A stretch of 64,000 bases of DNA from the NCBI RefSeq assembly GCF_037975245.1, contig NC_092579.1, forward strand, positions 11,394,678 to 11,458,677, written 5' to 3'. The notes beneath the pieces were generated by a model that made no database searches, had not been told where the DNA came from, and saw nothing but the letters and a program-made list of their open reading frames with translations. Below are positions 24,175 to 36,681 of the stretch, piece by piece. How positions within the stretch are numbered: position 1 is the first letter of the stretch; the number at the start of each line of letters is the position of its first letter. The stretch is from Apostichopus japonicus. Its lineage: Eukaryota; Echinodermata; Holothuroidea; Aspidochirotida; Stichopodidae. Made by a program: the position numbers and the translations under genes.

Positions 24175-24700
24175 TGTTGGGACATGAGTCATAACTAAAT
24201 TAATGTTTGTACGTTTTATGATCTCTTGGTGGAAGTCCTACAACATGTCCTTGCCGATGATGAACCAATGCAAACTTCACCAACGATGATAAATTCACGC
24301 ACAATGTCGTCATTTAGAGAAAGTATCAATTTGTACTCGCATGGAGGAAGTACAATGCTATGGTTTCCTTGTGTGTAAAGGCTGGTAGTTGTAAACAGCT
24401 AACCTATTCTGAGGTGTTGCTTGGGGGAGGATTATTTACTCAAGAATAAAGATGCTCACTCCCCTACGTCAGCCGTTCAGGGTATGTATTGTAATAGGTG
24501 TCACCGCATAGTTAATAGCACTACTCTGGCTTTGTTATGTAATATCACCTTACAGGTGTCAACATCCCTTTGACTGTAAACCTGCCCTGGTGTCCGTTAA
24601 TGCTGAAGGGTGCTTGGATCTATTTCATCCCTCAATGATAATAACTGACATAATACTCACACATTTACTTACTGTATGATCAGGGAATGATTTAGTGTCA
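24175..24700 (+). pseudogene. Duplicated DPH7 intron 2-exon 3-intron 3
   Basis: It matches 45690-46240. The exon 3 equivalent is 24556-24637, still 82 bases with its TTACAG acceptor and an open frame ([20 protein letters not shown]). The donor is ATGATAAT instead of ATGGTAAT, so it cannot be spliced normally. Two residues differ from the functional exon (L to F, L to P). Exon 2 and exon 1 are absent from this copy. Confidence 0.9.
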
Positions 24701-25243
24701 AAATTTAGTTTGTAAGTCAATATGGGACATTGGTATGGAGCATGCACGCTTCATAGGAAAGCAGTCGTCCTCAAACATGACATAAAAGGCCATGGTAACG
24801 GTAAATGGTGTACAAAGTTCAGTAAGCATTCTTTTCAATTTACATTCCAAATTGTAAGCCGCCACTCCCCAATGCAGGTGCGATTGAACCTGGGAAGGTA
24901 AGGGTTGGGTGGGGGGTAGTGTCAATCGTAGTGGGCTATGTGACATTGATGTGAGGGGATGTCATATTTACCATGGTTTATACCGCGACAACGGTATTTT
25001 TATTTTGACCAGCTCATTTTGAGCAATATATATCTACTTAAATGTGCTCCCTGTTTTTCTGTTCCCTTTTTTTCCGAAAGATGGCGATGGTTATATTCGG
25101 AAGTGTATTGGCCTGTTACATTCGCATGGAATATATATCTCTACATACGGAACTACAGGAGCAATTATACCACTCTTCTGTTATAATAATGACTCTTTCG
25201 TTACTTCGTCGTATACCATTTTGACGTGATGGTGAATCATAGT
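24701..25243. other. Spacer between DPH7 remnant and gene B2 unit
   Basis: There are no confident features. On the - strand near 25221-25185 a short frame reads VYDEVTKES before a stop. It recalls the YEEVTKGK end of the neighbouring family and may be a decayed terminal exon, but no acceptor is visible. Confidence 0.3.
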
Positions 25244-25300
25244 GGACTCCCTCTATTCGGTTCAATGTTAGACAGGGTAAACTCGCGATGAATCCATATT

Positions 25301-26548
25301 TCAAAGACGCCCTTCAAATTTCCCCTCGGTCTGCTTTCCCTTCGTTACTTCTTCGTAGGATGGAGGTAAATCAGATGCCATAGAGGTACTAACATTTGAA
25401 GGCTGAGATGTCTGACTGTGAGAAAGAAAAACAAGTAAAACAAAAATGTCAACTTAAAATTCCCGAAAAAAGGAAGGCGAGAGAATGGTGGGTCGGACGC
25501 ACAGGGGAGTATCGAAAAACTCTGTCAACTATTCTTGACCGGGATGTAGCGTGGTCCGCGAATCGTCAGTGTACGGTACACCGATTGCATGCATTATTAT
25601 GTATGTATGTATATGTGATCTTCCCGCAAGCAGGAACTCGCGAAAGAAGCCATGGAGGCTTATAGACTCGCAAGCTGACCGAAGCCAATCTCTCGGCACA
25701 CATCCATTTAACGTCCATGTCGGGAAGTTGTTATTGAACAACACCCTTGCCAGACGACACACATTGCTGTCGGCGGGAATCGAACCGGGAATCTCATGAC
25801 TGGGAGACGCCGGCGTTAACCACTAGGCTATACACTCCGCCATTATGAAGCAGTGACACGCATTATGAAGCAGTGACATTATGAAGCATTATGAAGCAGT
25901 GACACGCATATAGTCATGTAGTATTACATTTTCCGATTGGGGAGGCCGTATAGGGACTACCCCGTGCCCCTCTGATTTTGGCAATCACCCTGATAACGTA
26001 TATCGATCATCACCAACTTATCTGTTTATAAGTCTAATGAGCTAAATCAAGGATCGGGTTTTTATTTTGAAGGAAATGGGGGTGGGGCGGGGACGGCGGC
26101 TTATCCATACACATATTGTACTGAATCATGATAATATTATAGTATAATATATATATATATATCTACAAGGGCGTAGGAACCGGGGGGGCTGGGGGGCGCC
26201 AGCCCCCCCCCCCCCCCCCAGTGAAAAATGTGGAGGGGCGGAAGCATCATTCCGCCCCCCCGCTCCGCAAGTCAGAAAACCCCTTTTTCATTTCCAAATG
26301 AGAAAAAAAAATCTCATTTGGAGCACCAAATTGCATCTAAGGCCAGGTGAAAATACAAAATTAAGTTTACAAAATGGAGTGGGTGTTGAAGTGTGCTATA
26401 TTGCACCAAATTGTATCTGAGGCCACCTGGAAATGCAAAAAATTCCAAAAAATTCCCTCCCCTTAGACCCCTCCCCCAGGCCGGCCATCAGTCTTCAGCC
26501 CCCCCACTCAAAAGTACCTTCCTACGCCACTGTATATCTATATATATA

Positions 26549-26602
<54 letters not shown>

Positions 26603-28456
26603 TATATTAGATAATATTGCAGAGGGTCGAATAATGGCCACCGATGCGTACTTTTCAACAACCGTTCCTGCCAGGAGCGTACAGTACGTAGCCAGACCGG
26701 GCACAGGGGGTTGCCCCCCCCCCCTCGTCCACCCCTCTACCCATGCCACTATGCCTTCCCATGTTTGTTCCACCACCATCAAGTTACCAATTACATGACA
26801 AAAGCATTTTGCCCTTTCTTACAGGAATTGTCTGGTGAAAGATGTTGATACATTGTCCTTGCATTTATTATTTTTCCCTTTCTAACCATGTAAAAATTGT
26901 TCCCATTAGACGTTTTCAAATTCACAAGTTTCTCACCAAAGGTACCGTTTGTTCGAATGCATCAATATGGTGATTGACGTAGTGCTGGCAAATCGGCAAA
27001 GCAGGCGACTTGAAGTTAGCACTCCCATTTGCGCAGCAAATACACTCTCACGTGTACACGCACATGTGATTGTCTATATAACGTACATAATGCGAACATG
27101 TATAGCCTACTGTACCATGCCCAGTTGGTATACGTATAGCGTTGTACATAATATATTCTCACACTCAAACCACAGTTCATAAACTGTTCTTCGAAATCGC
27201 TGAAATAAAATTCACGGAAATTTACAGTAAAAGGAAACTTGAACAGTATTCGGAACACCGAAAAATGAAACTTGGAGGAATCGATGTCAGAGCAGAATGT
27301 ATAGTACCGAGAAGCTTAGGCTTCGCAGAACTGTCCGATTGTATACGTTAGAGTAGCCTACATGCGAACATTCCTCGCAACGAGGAGTCTGCTGTTAAAA
27401 CTTATCTTGTGTTACAAAATAACCACGAACCCACCGATATAATACATATATCGTGGTTTTTGAAAATATTTGAAAACATTGAAAACATTTGAAAACATTT
27501 GAAAAAAGTTTTTGAAAACATATCTAATTTGTAAGAAATTTCACCGAAAATTAAGGTTTTTGTTGTGATTACTGTAGGTACTGTACGGAGCGTGGGGGGG
27601 GGGGGGGGGCTTAATAACGCAATCTGCATTAGCGTAGATGACATCACGTTCTGTACTGTTCAAATGATATTGGGAAATGTCCATCCTTAACGATTAAAAA
27701 ATCGTTTCTCTGCCAAACGCAACATTAGCGTTCTCATACTTTGACAACATGTTTGGAAAATTATTTATCATTTTTTAAGGCAACTTCTTTGGTCCACCAG
27801 ACAATCCTTTAAATTGTTAATGCCCCTGCTAGATTATTGATCACCCCCCCCCCTCCCCCGTCATACTATACGGGCCTAGTCAAGACTTTGTCGCTATAAT
27901 TAACTTACCCTGCTGATGCTGTGGAGTATTGCATCCCTGGATTTATTAATGTAGCATGAAATCCGTAATTTGTTAGAAAGTGCAATGATTGATCGTGAAA
28001 TCCAAGAGGAACATTTGATGTCTGCGGTGGATGAGCTGCATGAGAAGATGAATCATGGTTTATGTTGAAGTCGGTTCCTTCATTACGAGGTTGAGTCCGA
28101 GTACTGTTTTGGTTTTGACGGTGACTATGACAAGCTGACACGATACAAATACATACAATAACAGACATCGCTATTGGTCCAATTGCTAAAAATGGTGATA
28201 CATTAAGGGCGAACATGACAGCCATAAATCCTGAAACTCCAAACCAAACCAGAAAAAATGATACAACTAGTATTAATCCGCATATGTTCGTGTTCGTATT
28301 CGTGTTCGTGTCCATGTTCGTGTTAAGTCTACTCGATCCATTGAAGGTTTCACCAGAGCCAGCAATCACAATACTACTGTGAACGTTGTTTTGGTGATGG
28401 CTCGTATCAAATGTCGAACCAACAAACCCACCACTGTCAAAGCCTCCATCGGCCAT
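25301..28456 (-). CDS. PY-motif two-helix membrane protein, subfamily B (B2)
   Basis: This is the tandem paralogue of the gene at 12601-14049, predicted to give about 220 residues. Exon 1 runs 28456 to 27909 (donor GTAAGT) and exon 2 runs 25415 to 25301 (acceptor CTCACAG). The N-terminus MADGGFDSGGFVGST is shared with B1. A short DTNTNTNT expansion, coded by a GTGTTCGTATTC-type repeat at 28285-28322, precedes the hairpin (LILVVSFFLVWFGVSGFMAV and VSPFLAIGPIAMSVIVCICI). The His/Pro-rich tail lacks the 14-20 residues near the exon end that B1 has. Exon 2 keeps DLPPSYEEVTKGK. The 2.5-kb intron has taken in a SINE, a hAT MITE and TA repeats that the B1 intron lacks. The function is unknown; a WW-domain partner is an inference. 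Confidence 0.68.
25597..25842 (-). mobile_element. tRNA-derived SINE-2 in the B2 intron
   Basis: It is nearly identical to 6612-6858, with A box and B box on the - strand. The B1 intron at 12895-12915 (GCATTATTATGAAGCAG) is the empty site, and ATTATG flanks the insertion on both sides. Just after it, GCATTATGAAGCAGTGACA is reiterated a few times (25843-25905). Confidence 0.9.
26166..26532 (+). mobile_element. hAT-type MITE
   Basis: The terminal inverted repeats CAAGGGCGTAGGAACC / CAGTGGCGTAGGAAGG are flanked by a perfect 8-base duplication TATATCTA (26158-26165 and 26533-26540), the hAT signature. The interior is full of C/G runs and has no transposase. A second copy in opposite orientation is at 36682-37085. 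Confidence 0.9.
26541..26610. repeat. (TA)n-rich microsatellite
   Basis: An interrupted TA tract lies directly after the MITE. The element appears to have inserted into it, since TA repeats also lie on the left at 26143-26160. Confidence 0.95.
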
Positions 28457-29035
28457 ATTTGTTTTGTTTTCTGTTATCAATATATATATGTATTGATTAA
28501 TTTGTAAAGTTATGGCGTGATCTCGAAAAGATCATCGGTTAAACACTAACGTGTATATAACGATCGATCAAAGCTACCAAAGGGTACCTTAAAACTCACA
28601 CAAATCCAAGCAGGGAAGGAAACCACAAGAAGAAAGACTGCAGGCAAAAATGATAAAGTTTACCTACTATGGCTGCAATACGTACTATAATTGTTCTTCA
28701 CTAGTCGACTTCCTCGCGGTGATATGCCAGGATTTACTAGTGTACTATTTGGAATTCATATAAAGCACAGGTAGGTAAGTCATACATAACATTGTGCATT
28801 GAGCCACTCGCAACGGAAATATACCACACTATACACGATATTAAAGGACCACAGCATTTAAATGAATCACACGAGACAAGGACAGTTAAGTTAGTATTAC
28901 TCCGGCACTTTGCTTCGTGTGCAGCTAATTACACTTTTTCTTGCACTGTAAACATTTCTCAGGACGTGTTGACCTTCCAAAGGTCAGAATTCCTGCCAAT
29001 CTCGTTCTTATTTTATTGTCTGTAAGTGAATTCTT
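28457..29035. promoter_or_regulatory. Upstream region of gene B2
   Basis: It is a near copy of 14050-14604. The match ends sharply at 29035, which marks the edge of the duplicated B unit. It probably carries the promoter and 5' UTR; no specific motif is assigned. Confidence 0.4.
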
Positions 29036-29923
29036 ATTTTCGAACACGGAGCGAAACTTGCCGGATTCATGAAAAGGTTGTGCCACCTGACGACCCGAAA
29101 ATGAATGTATGAATGCATCACGTATTTGTCAAGGCTAAATGGTACTAAATGTTAGCCATTATTTGCAGTTTATATAAAGTTACAAGCACCCGTTTTGATG
29201 TAGTAATTATAACTTGAAACGCAAGGAATAACGTTTTCTGCACAGGTCATCGATTTAGCTTTAAAGGACGGAGCATTACAGATTTATTCTTAAACTCGGT
29301 CTGTTCATAGCCGTGTACATCTGCCTTTAAATGCATTGAAGACTCGCCCCAAACCGCGTGCCACCCTCTGAAGAAAAGCTAACTTTCCGTTGCTTGCAAG
29401 TGACGTTTTTTTCTTGTCGCTACAAAATGCAGACAGTAATGAAACGTGATTCCTTGTTATCTTTTATCTGGACCTGAGATGGCCATCGCTACTGTGTACA
29501 CTGGGTTGTGGGTATTGACCATAGCTGCATGTATTGGCTGTACACATGTGTCTAATTACCGACGGTAGCAAGCTGTGTATGAGTATTTTCTGGGATCGAT
29601 GGTTGTGTCTAACACTTCTGTTACACCTCATTCGAAACTAGGTCAGATTACAGGCATCAGACGTTTCTTTGTGCGAGAGTATTCTCTCACCCCTTTAAGC
29701 TCGGTACTCGGTTATCCGGTTGAAATTTCTAGGAATAGAAATTAACGTGCGTCATGGTGAGTCGATAAGAGTGTGGCTATAAATAGCAATGACTTCAATT
29801 CTTACCGGAAGTGCCGCTTCAACGTATAGAATAAGAGCATATTGTACGTAGGTGTACTGAAAGAGCGCCATCGTATATGTTGTATCATGAAACTAAACAA
29901 TATAGAGAGTCCGAAATACATAT
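29036..29923. other. Spacer with a SINE-1 tail
   Basis: No gene is seen. Bases 29543-29701 are the reverse complement of the SINE-1 tail (compare 6290-6434), a 5'-truncated copy. The rest shows no match in this window. Confidence 0.6.
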
Positions 29924-32900
29924 AGACCGGCAGCCCAGGGCACTTTGATCAAACGAACGAGGTACCAATATCTGAGTATTGGAACATTTGTGGAAAAACC
30001 CAGTATATCCAAAAGTGGATGTCTGCCGTGGTCGCTCTGCTGCATGTGGCCCCTGGGGCCGGTTAAAGGGGGCCCAAAAGTGCATCTGATCAAACGAACG
30101 AGGTACCACTCGAAACCAATGTCAACTTAATGCATGAATGCCACATAGTACTGAATGGCCCATGCCAGACAAATTTTCTGCTGCAAAGGGCCCGCCAGAC
30201 GCCCAAGAAGGGCCCCTAAAAAATGCATCTGATCAAACGAACGAGGTACCACTTGAAACCAATGTCAACTTAATGCATGAATGCCACAAAGTACTGAATG
30301 GCCTATGCCAGACAAATTTTCTGCTGCTAAGGGCCCGCCAGACGCCGCCAAATATGGCCCAAATGCCCATTAGCGTAGCATTGACCCAGATTAAATATGC
30401 AAGGTACCACTCAAAACCGGTTTGGAATGTTCGGGTTGATCTTACAGACTATGGAAATCATCATGCCAGACAAATTTTCTGCTGCAAAGGGCTCGCCAGA
30501 CGCCCCAAAATGGCCCCTAAAAATGCATTTGATCAAACGAACGAGGTACCACTTGAAACCAATGTCAACTTAATGCATGGATGCCACAAAGTACTGAATG
30601 GCCTATGCCAGACAAATTTTCTGCTGCCAAGGGCCCGCCAGACGCCCCAAATATGGCCCAAATGCCCATTAGCGTTGCATTGACCCAGATTAAATATGCA
30701 AGGTACCACTCAAAACCGGTTTGGAATGTTCGGGTTGATCTTACAGACTATGGAAATCATCATGCCAGACAAATTTTCTGCTACAAAGGGCCCGCCAGAC
30801 GCCCCAAAAGGGCCCATAAAATGCATTTGATCAAACGAACGAGGTACCACTTGAAACCAATGTCAACTTAATGCATGAATGCCACAAAGTACTGAATGGC
30901 CTATGCCAGAAAATTTTCTACTGCTAAGGGCCCGCCAGACGCCCCCAAATATGGCCCAAAATGCCCATTATCGTATCATTGACCCAGATTAAATATGCAA
31001 GGTACCACTCAAAACCGGTTTGGAACCACACAAAAACAATATTAAATGCAAAGGTACTTTCCACAGAGTAAAGAACTGCCAATGCAAGACAAATTTTCTT
31101 CTGCATAGGTCCCACCAGATAGAAAGAATAGGTGGCCCAATGTGGCCCTATATATGGGCCTAAAGAATTGGATATATGTGCCTTGTAACATGACATTTCA
31201 AGCTCATGGTTATATTGTTTCCAGCATAAATTGGAGTTACTGTACACAAGACCAGTGTTTTATCTTATTTAGCTATTCGCTGCTCTAAGCAAAATAAAGA
31301 TAACACTTTCACCTAAGCCTCTAAATATTTTGGGATTTGCTGGCCCGGGCAAAAATTACAGTTCCCCACATTATAATTCTAACACTCTGAGGAAGAGTCT
31401 TGCCTGGCTTGGATCCACAGAACTACGGTTGGAAGAGCAAGAATGGGTGCTACAGCCCTGACTGGTTTGAGGGACCGGCTCTCCCAGATCATCTATTCCA
31501 AGAGGGGGAACTGAGCGAAGATTTTCAAAGTAGCCGACCAGACGTGGCTTCCGAGTTTGATGCCGATGATTCAAGTACTGAACCATCTTGGAGTGATGAC
31601 TCCGACAATGAAACATAGATTTGAGCTTCCAATGTCTTTTTAGAATCAAGTTCATGGGAATACTTAATTTTCATAAACTTACTAATGATTCTTTTGAGAT
31701 CTGTCTGAATGGCAAATGCAGTGTCTTTTTACATCACACACTCCAGTGTTTAATCACTGTCAAGAGACATGAATTCTCAGTTCTTATACTTCGAACCTAA
31801 CATGTGTCATGTTCAGAGTAATCACATAGTGATCTTTTGTTACTATCTTTGCCAATTATGATTTTATTACATTTTAAACTAGCAAGATGACTTTCTTGAA
31901 AGGTAAAAGATTCCTTCATAGATGAAAACAAAAACCCTCATCTAGCATTCATATTTCTGAAAAATGGATGCCACATCTATTTGTTGGACTTGTTACAAGC
32001 TATTCGAATTGAATTAGTGTAATGATGGAAGTTCTAAAAGACCAAGATGGAGTAATATAGGCCAATTACTCATTTTATATTTTGTATCAAGGAATGGAGT
32101 CATACGTGGTGATATCAGTATTTGTTTGTTCAATCTTAGCATTTTAAGTCCTTTAAAGAGTGTACCTAGCATAAAGGTACATATACATTTATATGCTTCA
32201 ATTATGTATCTTTCAAAAACCATATTGGACAGTTTCAACCCAAACCTTTATCGTTAAGTACACGTTATAAAGCATTTTCACCATTGTTTGATAATTGTTT
32301 CTTTGTCTGAGCTTAAGAAACAAAACAATCTCTTTTGTTCGACTACATGTATGTCTTAAGATGACACTTAAGCGTTCTTTTTCAAGATTTTAAACTTTGT
32401 AGATTTACAATGCTAACGTAAACACAGTGTTTCAAGATACAAAATGATTTTGGGTTTCTTATTTACAAAACATAAACTGATTTTAATCTGCCCCAGTGTT
32501 TCCAGCGAAACAAAGTAACTGCCAAGTTAAACACTGCTCACGATACAAAGTACTGACTGGATAAAAGAAAAAAGAATGGATAAAAGGAAAAAGAATGGAT
32601 TTGAGAATGCATTATAACTGTCAGGATCTCCCTCAAAGACTGAGTTTCTCGTCATTTTTGTTTTGCTCAATGAAATGTTCAATTATTGATACACCTACTA
32701 GTATACTAATCTCATTATTCCATTGGCCTATGTAGCGGGAAGGAATTTGAATAATTCAGGATGTTCTTGATTGTTATAGATTGGTTTCTTGTGGTATCTT
32801 AACTATTTAAACTGTATAATTTTTTTTACATGTGGTGGGCACTTTGCAGAAGAAAATTTGTATTGTATTGGCATTTCTTTACTCTGTGGAATGCTACAAA

Positions 32901-34010
32901 TGTCATGTCACAAGGCACATATAGTCTGCATCGATATACAATTCATTAGGCCCATATAGGGCCGCATTGGGCCACCTATACTTTCCATCAAGTGGGACCT
33001 ATGCAGAAGAAAATTTGTCTTGCATTGGCAGTTCTTTACTCTGTGGAAAGTACCTTTGCATTTAATATTGGTTTTGTGTGGTACCAACTATGATTGATCA
33101 TGGCCCATTTGGGGGCCCTCTTTTAGTGTGTCTGTTAGCCCGTTTGTAGCAGAAAATTTGTCTGGCATGATGATTTCCATAGTCTGTAAGATCAACCCGA
33201 ACATTCCAAACCGATTTTGAGTGGTACCTTGCATATTTAATCTGGGTCAATGCTACGCTAACGGGCATTTGGGCCATATTTGGGGGCGTCTGGCGGGCCC
33301 TTAGCAGCAGAAAATTTGTCTGGCATGGGCCATTCAGTACTTTTTGGCATTCATGCATTAAGTTGACATTGGTTTCAAGTGGTACCTCGTTCGTTTGATC
33401 AAATGCATTTTTAGGGGCCCTTTTGGGGCGTCTGGCGGGCCCTTTGTAGCAGAAAATTTGTCTGGCATGATGATTTCCATAGTCTGTAAGATCAACCCGA
33501 ACATTCCGAACCGGTTTTGAGTGGTACCTTGCATATTTAATCTGGGTCAATGCTACGCTAATGGGCATTTGGGCCATATTTGGGGGCGTCTGGCGGGCCC
33601 TTAGCAGCAGAAAATTTGTCTGGCATAGGCCATTCAGTACTTCGTGGCATTCATGCATTAAGTTGACATTGGTTTCAAGTGGTACCTCGTTCGTTTGATC
33701 AGATGCATTTTTTTAGGGGCCCTTTTGGGGCGTCTGGCGGGCCCTTTGCAGCAGAAAATTTGTCTGGCATGGGCCATTCAGTACTATGTGGCATTCATGC
33801 ATTAAGTTGACATTGGTTTCGAGTGGTACCTCGTTCGTTTGATCAGATGCATTTTTGGGCCCCCTTTAACCGGCCCCAGGGGCCACATGCAGCAGAGCGA
33901 CCACGGCAGACATCCACTTTTGGATATACTGGGTTTTCCACAAATGTTCCAATACTCAGATATTGGTACCTCGTTCGTTTGATCAAAGTGCACTGGGCTG
34001 CCGGTCTAAT
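29924..34010. mobile_element. 4.1-kb foldback element with tandem sub-repeats
   Basis: The ends are inverted copies of TAGACCGGCAGCCCAG (left at 29923, right ending at about 34009). The arms, about 29924-31200 and 32895-34010, are reverse complements of each other over more than 1 kb. Each arm is an array of roughly 300-base units; GATCAAACGAACGAGGTACC recurs at 30088, 30231, 30531 and 30829. The 1.7-kb core is single-copy here. No unambiguous target-site duplication is visible (TAT/ATA only). Long open frames in the arms arise from the repeat itself. Confidence 0.85.
31371..31618 (+). other. Possible terminal exon inside the foldback core
   Basis: A 72-codon open frame contains GCYSPDWFEGPALPDHLF and an acidic, Ser-rich end (DADDSSTEPSWSDDSDNET) before a stop. 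An aromatic-Gly patch plus acidic tail is a plausible protein C-terminus, possibly a relic of the element's own transposase or of a captured gene. I do not recognise it, and no firm splice acceptor is visible. Confidence 0.3.
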
Positions 34011-35435
34011 ATGTTGTAACTAAGATATTAACTAACCTTGTAGTCATTGTCAAGATTAAAACATGGTGTAAGAATAATTATCGTATGCTTTATACCCCGC
34101 AATTCGTGAATCTCACAGATTATAACAGGAAGTCAGTATAGGCTATAGCAAACAATGAATTGCCGATCTCAAAAAGCCCTGTGTGTGATTGAGTTGTGGT
34201 TGCTGGGTATTCTGCAATTGCTCCACGTTAGAATAGTATCGGTTCAGCTGGGCCTATCGCATTACCAGTGTTAGTCTAGAGGCTACTGTTGATCACGATA
34301 AATAATGCTGTTCCGCTACCACCAACTTTGAGTCTGTTAGAGCCACATATTTAGGAAAACTTGGGAGAAATTTCAGCAAGTTATGAAACTGTCACACGGT
34401 AAGAAGACAAACTCGACAGGTTAAAAACTTTAAACCTTGCATTATTCAAAAAGATCAATAATGTAAAATAAACTGTTCTACCTTGTTTTGATATAAGTTA
34501 TACTGTACTAGTTATACCCAACTCGCCTTTTTCCCATTGAGTACCGAAGTGTATAAAATATTCACACTTCTACCGCAAGATATACACAGCGTAACTTTGT
34601 AGAATTGCATTCACACGGGCCTCATGTACAATGTTTACTTTTAAAACAGACATTTGTGAATACCACCAATCAAAATAATAAAGAAGCACCTTGTTTAATT
34701 GCTCACGAAAAGTGGGGAGGAAGGGGAAGCAATGATTATTATAATTCACATATTGGAGTCTCTGCACTAGCTGCAGCCGTAACATGCAGCTATGCTGTCA
34801 ATTCAACTCGGGCGCTGCAGCAACGTACCCTCTAGGTCCCGGAAGACACAGTTTGAATAGATAGAAACTTAGAGAAAGACATAACAGTGATGTGCGTGAG
34901 AGCGGGTAGGAAAAAATGCGGTGATTACTGTTCAAGTTTCATGAAAAGGACTGGCTGCATGTCGAAAGGAGGGACAGCGCATGGGATTCAAAAGGATCGG
35001 CAGTGATGTCTTCGTTACCCTCACCCCCACCCCCCCCCCCACCACCACCACCACCACGCGCCCCCGAGACCGACAATCGATCCTATCTTATTGATACTAG
35101 CCTTACAATGTAAATGCGTGATTGAATACATCTAATTCTTGAACAGTTATATAGCGTCACACAACAAACATTTCAAACACACATCCAGTGTATACAGACA
35201 TCTAATTTTGGTTGCATTACTTTCATTCACTCAGTTGCAGGGATACGCCATACACAAGTGCTCGAATATACAGATTAACTTTAATATACAGAAAAGGGTC
35301 GAATGAAGCTGGTAGAAGCTTGAAACAGTGGAACGAATGGTTTACACAGGGTCGTACAAAATTGTTGGGGGGAGGGGACAGATGGTGGTGTCAGAATTCG
35401 ATCTCATATCGATAATCTAAATATTGTTTTTCTTT
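34011..35435. other. Spacer, nothing recognised
   Basis: It contains a C-rich/CCA simple-repeat patch (35025-35060) and otherwise unmatched AT-rich sequence. No supported gene. Confidence 0.5.
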
Positions 35436-36505
35436 CTTAACTCTTTATGTGCCATGCAGGACCGATTGCTCTACAACAACCGCACATGTTGACAATTGGT
35501 TTGATTCTTGATCATTCTTTAGCGCTACTATATAGGAGCCTATGGGCGGAGTACTAGAATTAAGCAGAGACTTAAAACTTTCGGAAGTAGTTTATGCCAA
35601 ACTCTAACCGTGAAGAGAAACTATGCAGTGCAGTTTATAGTAACCTTTCTCATTTTCCTAACTCCCCCCCCCCCCGCATCGTATTTGCAGACAGCATGAA
35701 ACAGTGTAATGTAGCAAAATGATTGGATGGACAGGCCGTTTGGATTAATGGGTATGTTTTGTTTAGCCAGGGAAATGGTAAATCAGAGGACCTAACTGAA
35801 GGTAGCATATACGCCCATTAAACGCCCCGCCGACTTGCACTCTAACTCACAAAAGTAATGTGGTCTCTAAATCTAGATAGAGGTTCTCAATAGCTAAACG
35901 TTGCATAGCTGACGAGTTGGCCATTCATGGCATTATCAAGTTTCCGTATCATGACCGCGCAGATTTTTGCTATCAGAGCCTGACGTTTTCGTCACTTGTA
36001 AACAAACCTCTTCACTCAGTAGTATACAATTTTCGTACGCTGCTCCTGGGAGACCTAAAGGTGTATTCATTGCCTCAATTGACCCAACTTTTGCACCACA
36101 TGTACTTCCATTCATGCTCTGTAACATGCAAAAATTCATACCCTGATTGATAATGTATCCCCAAAGATGTTCTCATATTGCATGTTGGCAATTTTACTGA
36201 GATAGGAGAACATCCGGGCGGATTGATATAGACTCTAATAGGAGTATGCCACCTGAAACATGAAAAATAGCAAAATAGTTTTACATCCAAAATAAAAGAT
36301 GAAAATTTTCATTAGTTAAATTGTCACGTGAATTCATATAACATAAACATGTTTCACAACTGAACCAATCCTTTAATAAAATACTGTGCTGTGTGCATAA
36401 AACAGGGTTAATCAACGTTTATCGCAGGATTATGCACTCACGGCGGCCCGGTATAACGCTATTACTGAATGCATTCGTCCTACGGCGGTGTGCATCGCTT
36501 GCGTT
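35436..36505. repeat. Segmental duplication block, right copy
   Basis: It is the partner of 1-1010, in direct orientation. The homology breaks at about 36505 and resumes at 38165 (partner of 1080). The 1.65 kb between holds a MITE and a LINE tail inserted only in this copy. Confidence 0.8.
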
Positions 36506-36681
36506 ATGTAACTGTCACAACCCGTTCTGGGATAACCCCCTTAAGTATTTTATTGATTGCTTTACGTGTTTAGTTAATGGATGCTAATTATTTAGCCATG
36601 GTTTTGTGCATCCTTAAGCATTACGTAATCATTTTTTTGTTAACGAGTATCGGAATTCCGTCGGCCTGGGGTATAAATAGA

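Noticed and set aside
30138-30871. Open frames of 181 and 96 codons in the left arm, and 186 codons at 33098-33658 in the right arm
   Set aside because: They are the same 300-base repeat read through; inverted copies in the two arms give the same peptide because the DNA is repeated, and there is no start context or domain.
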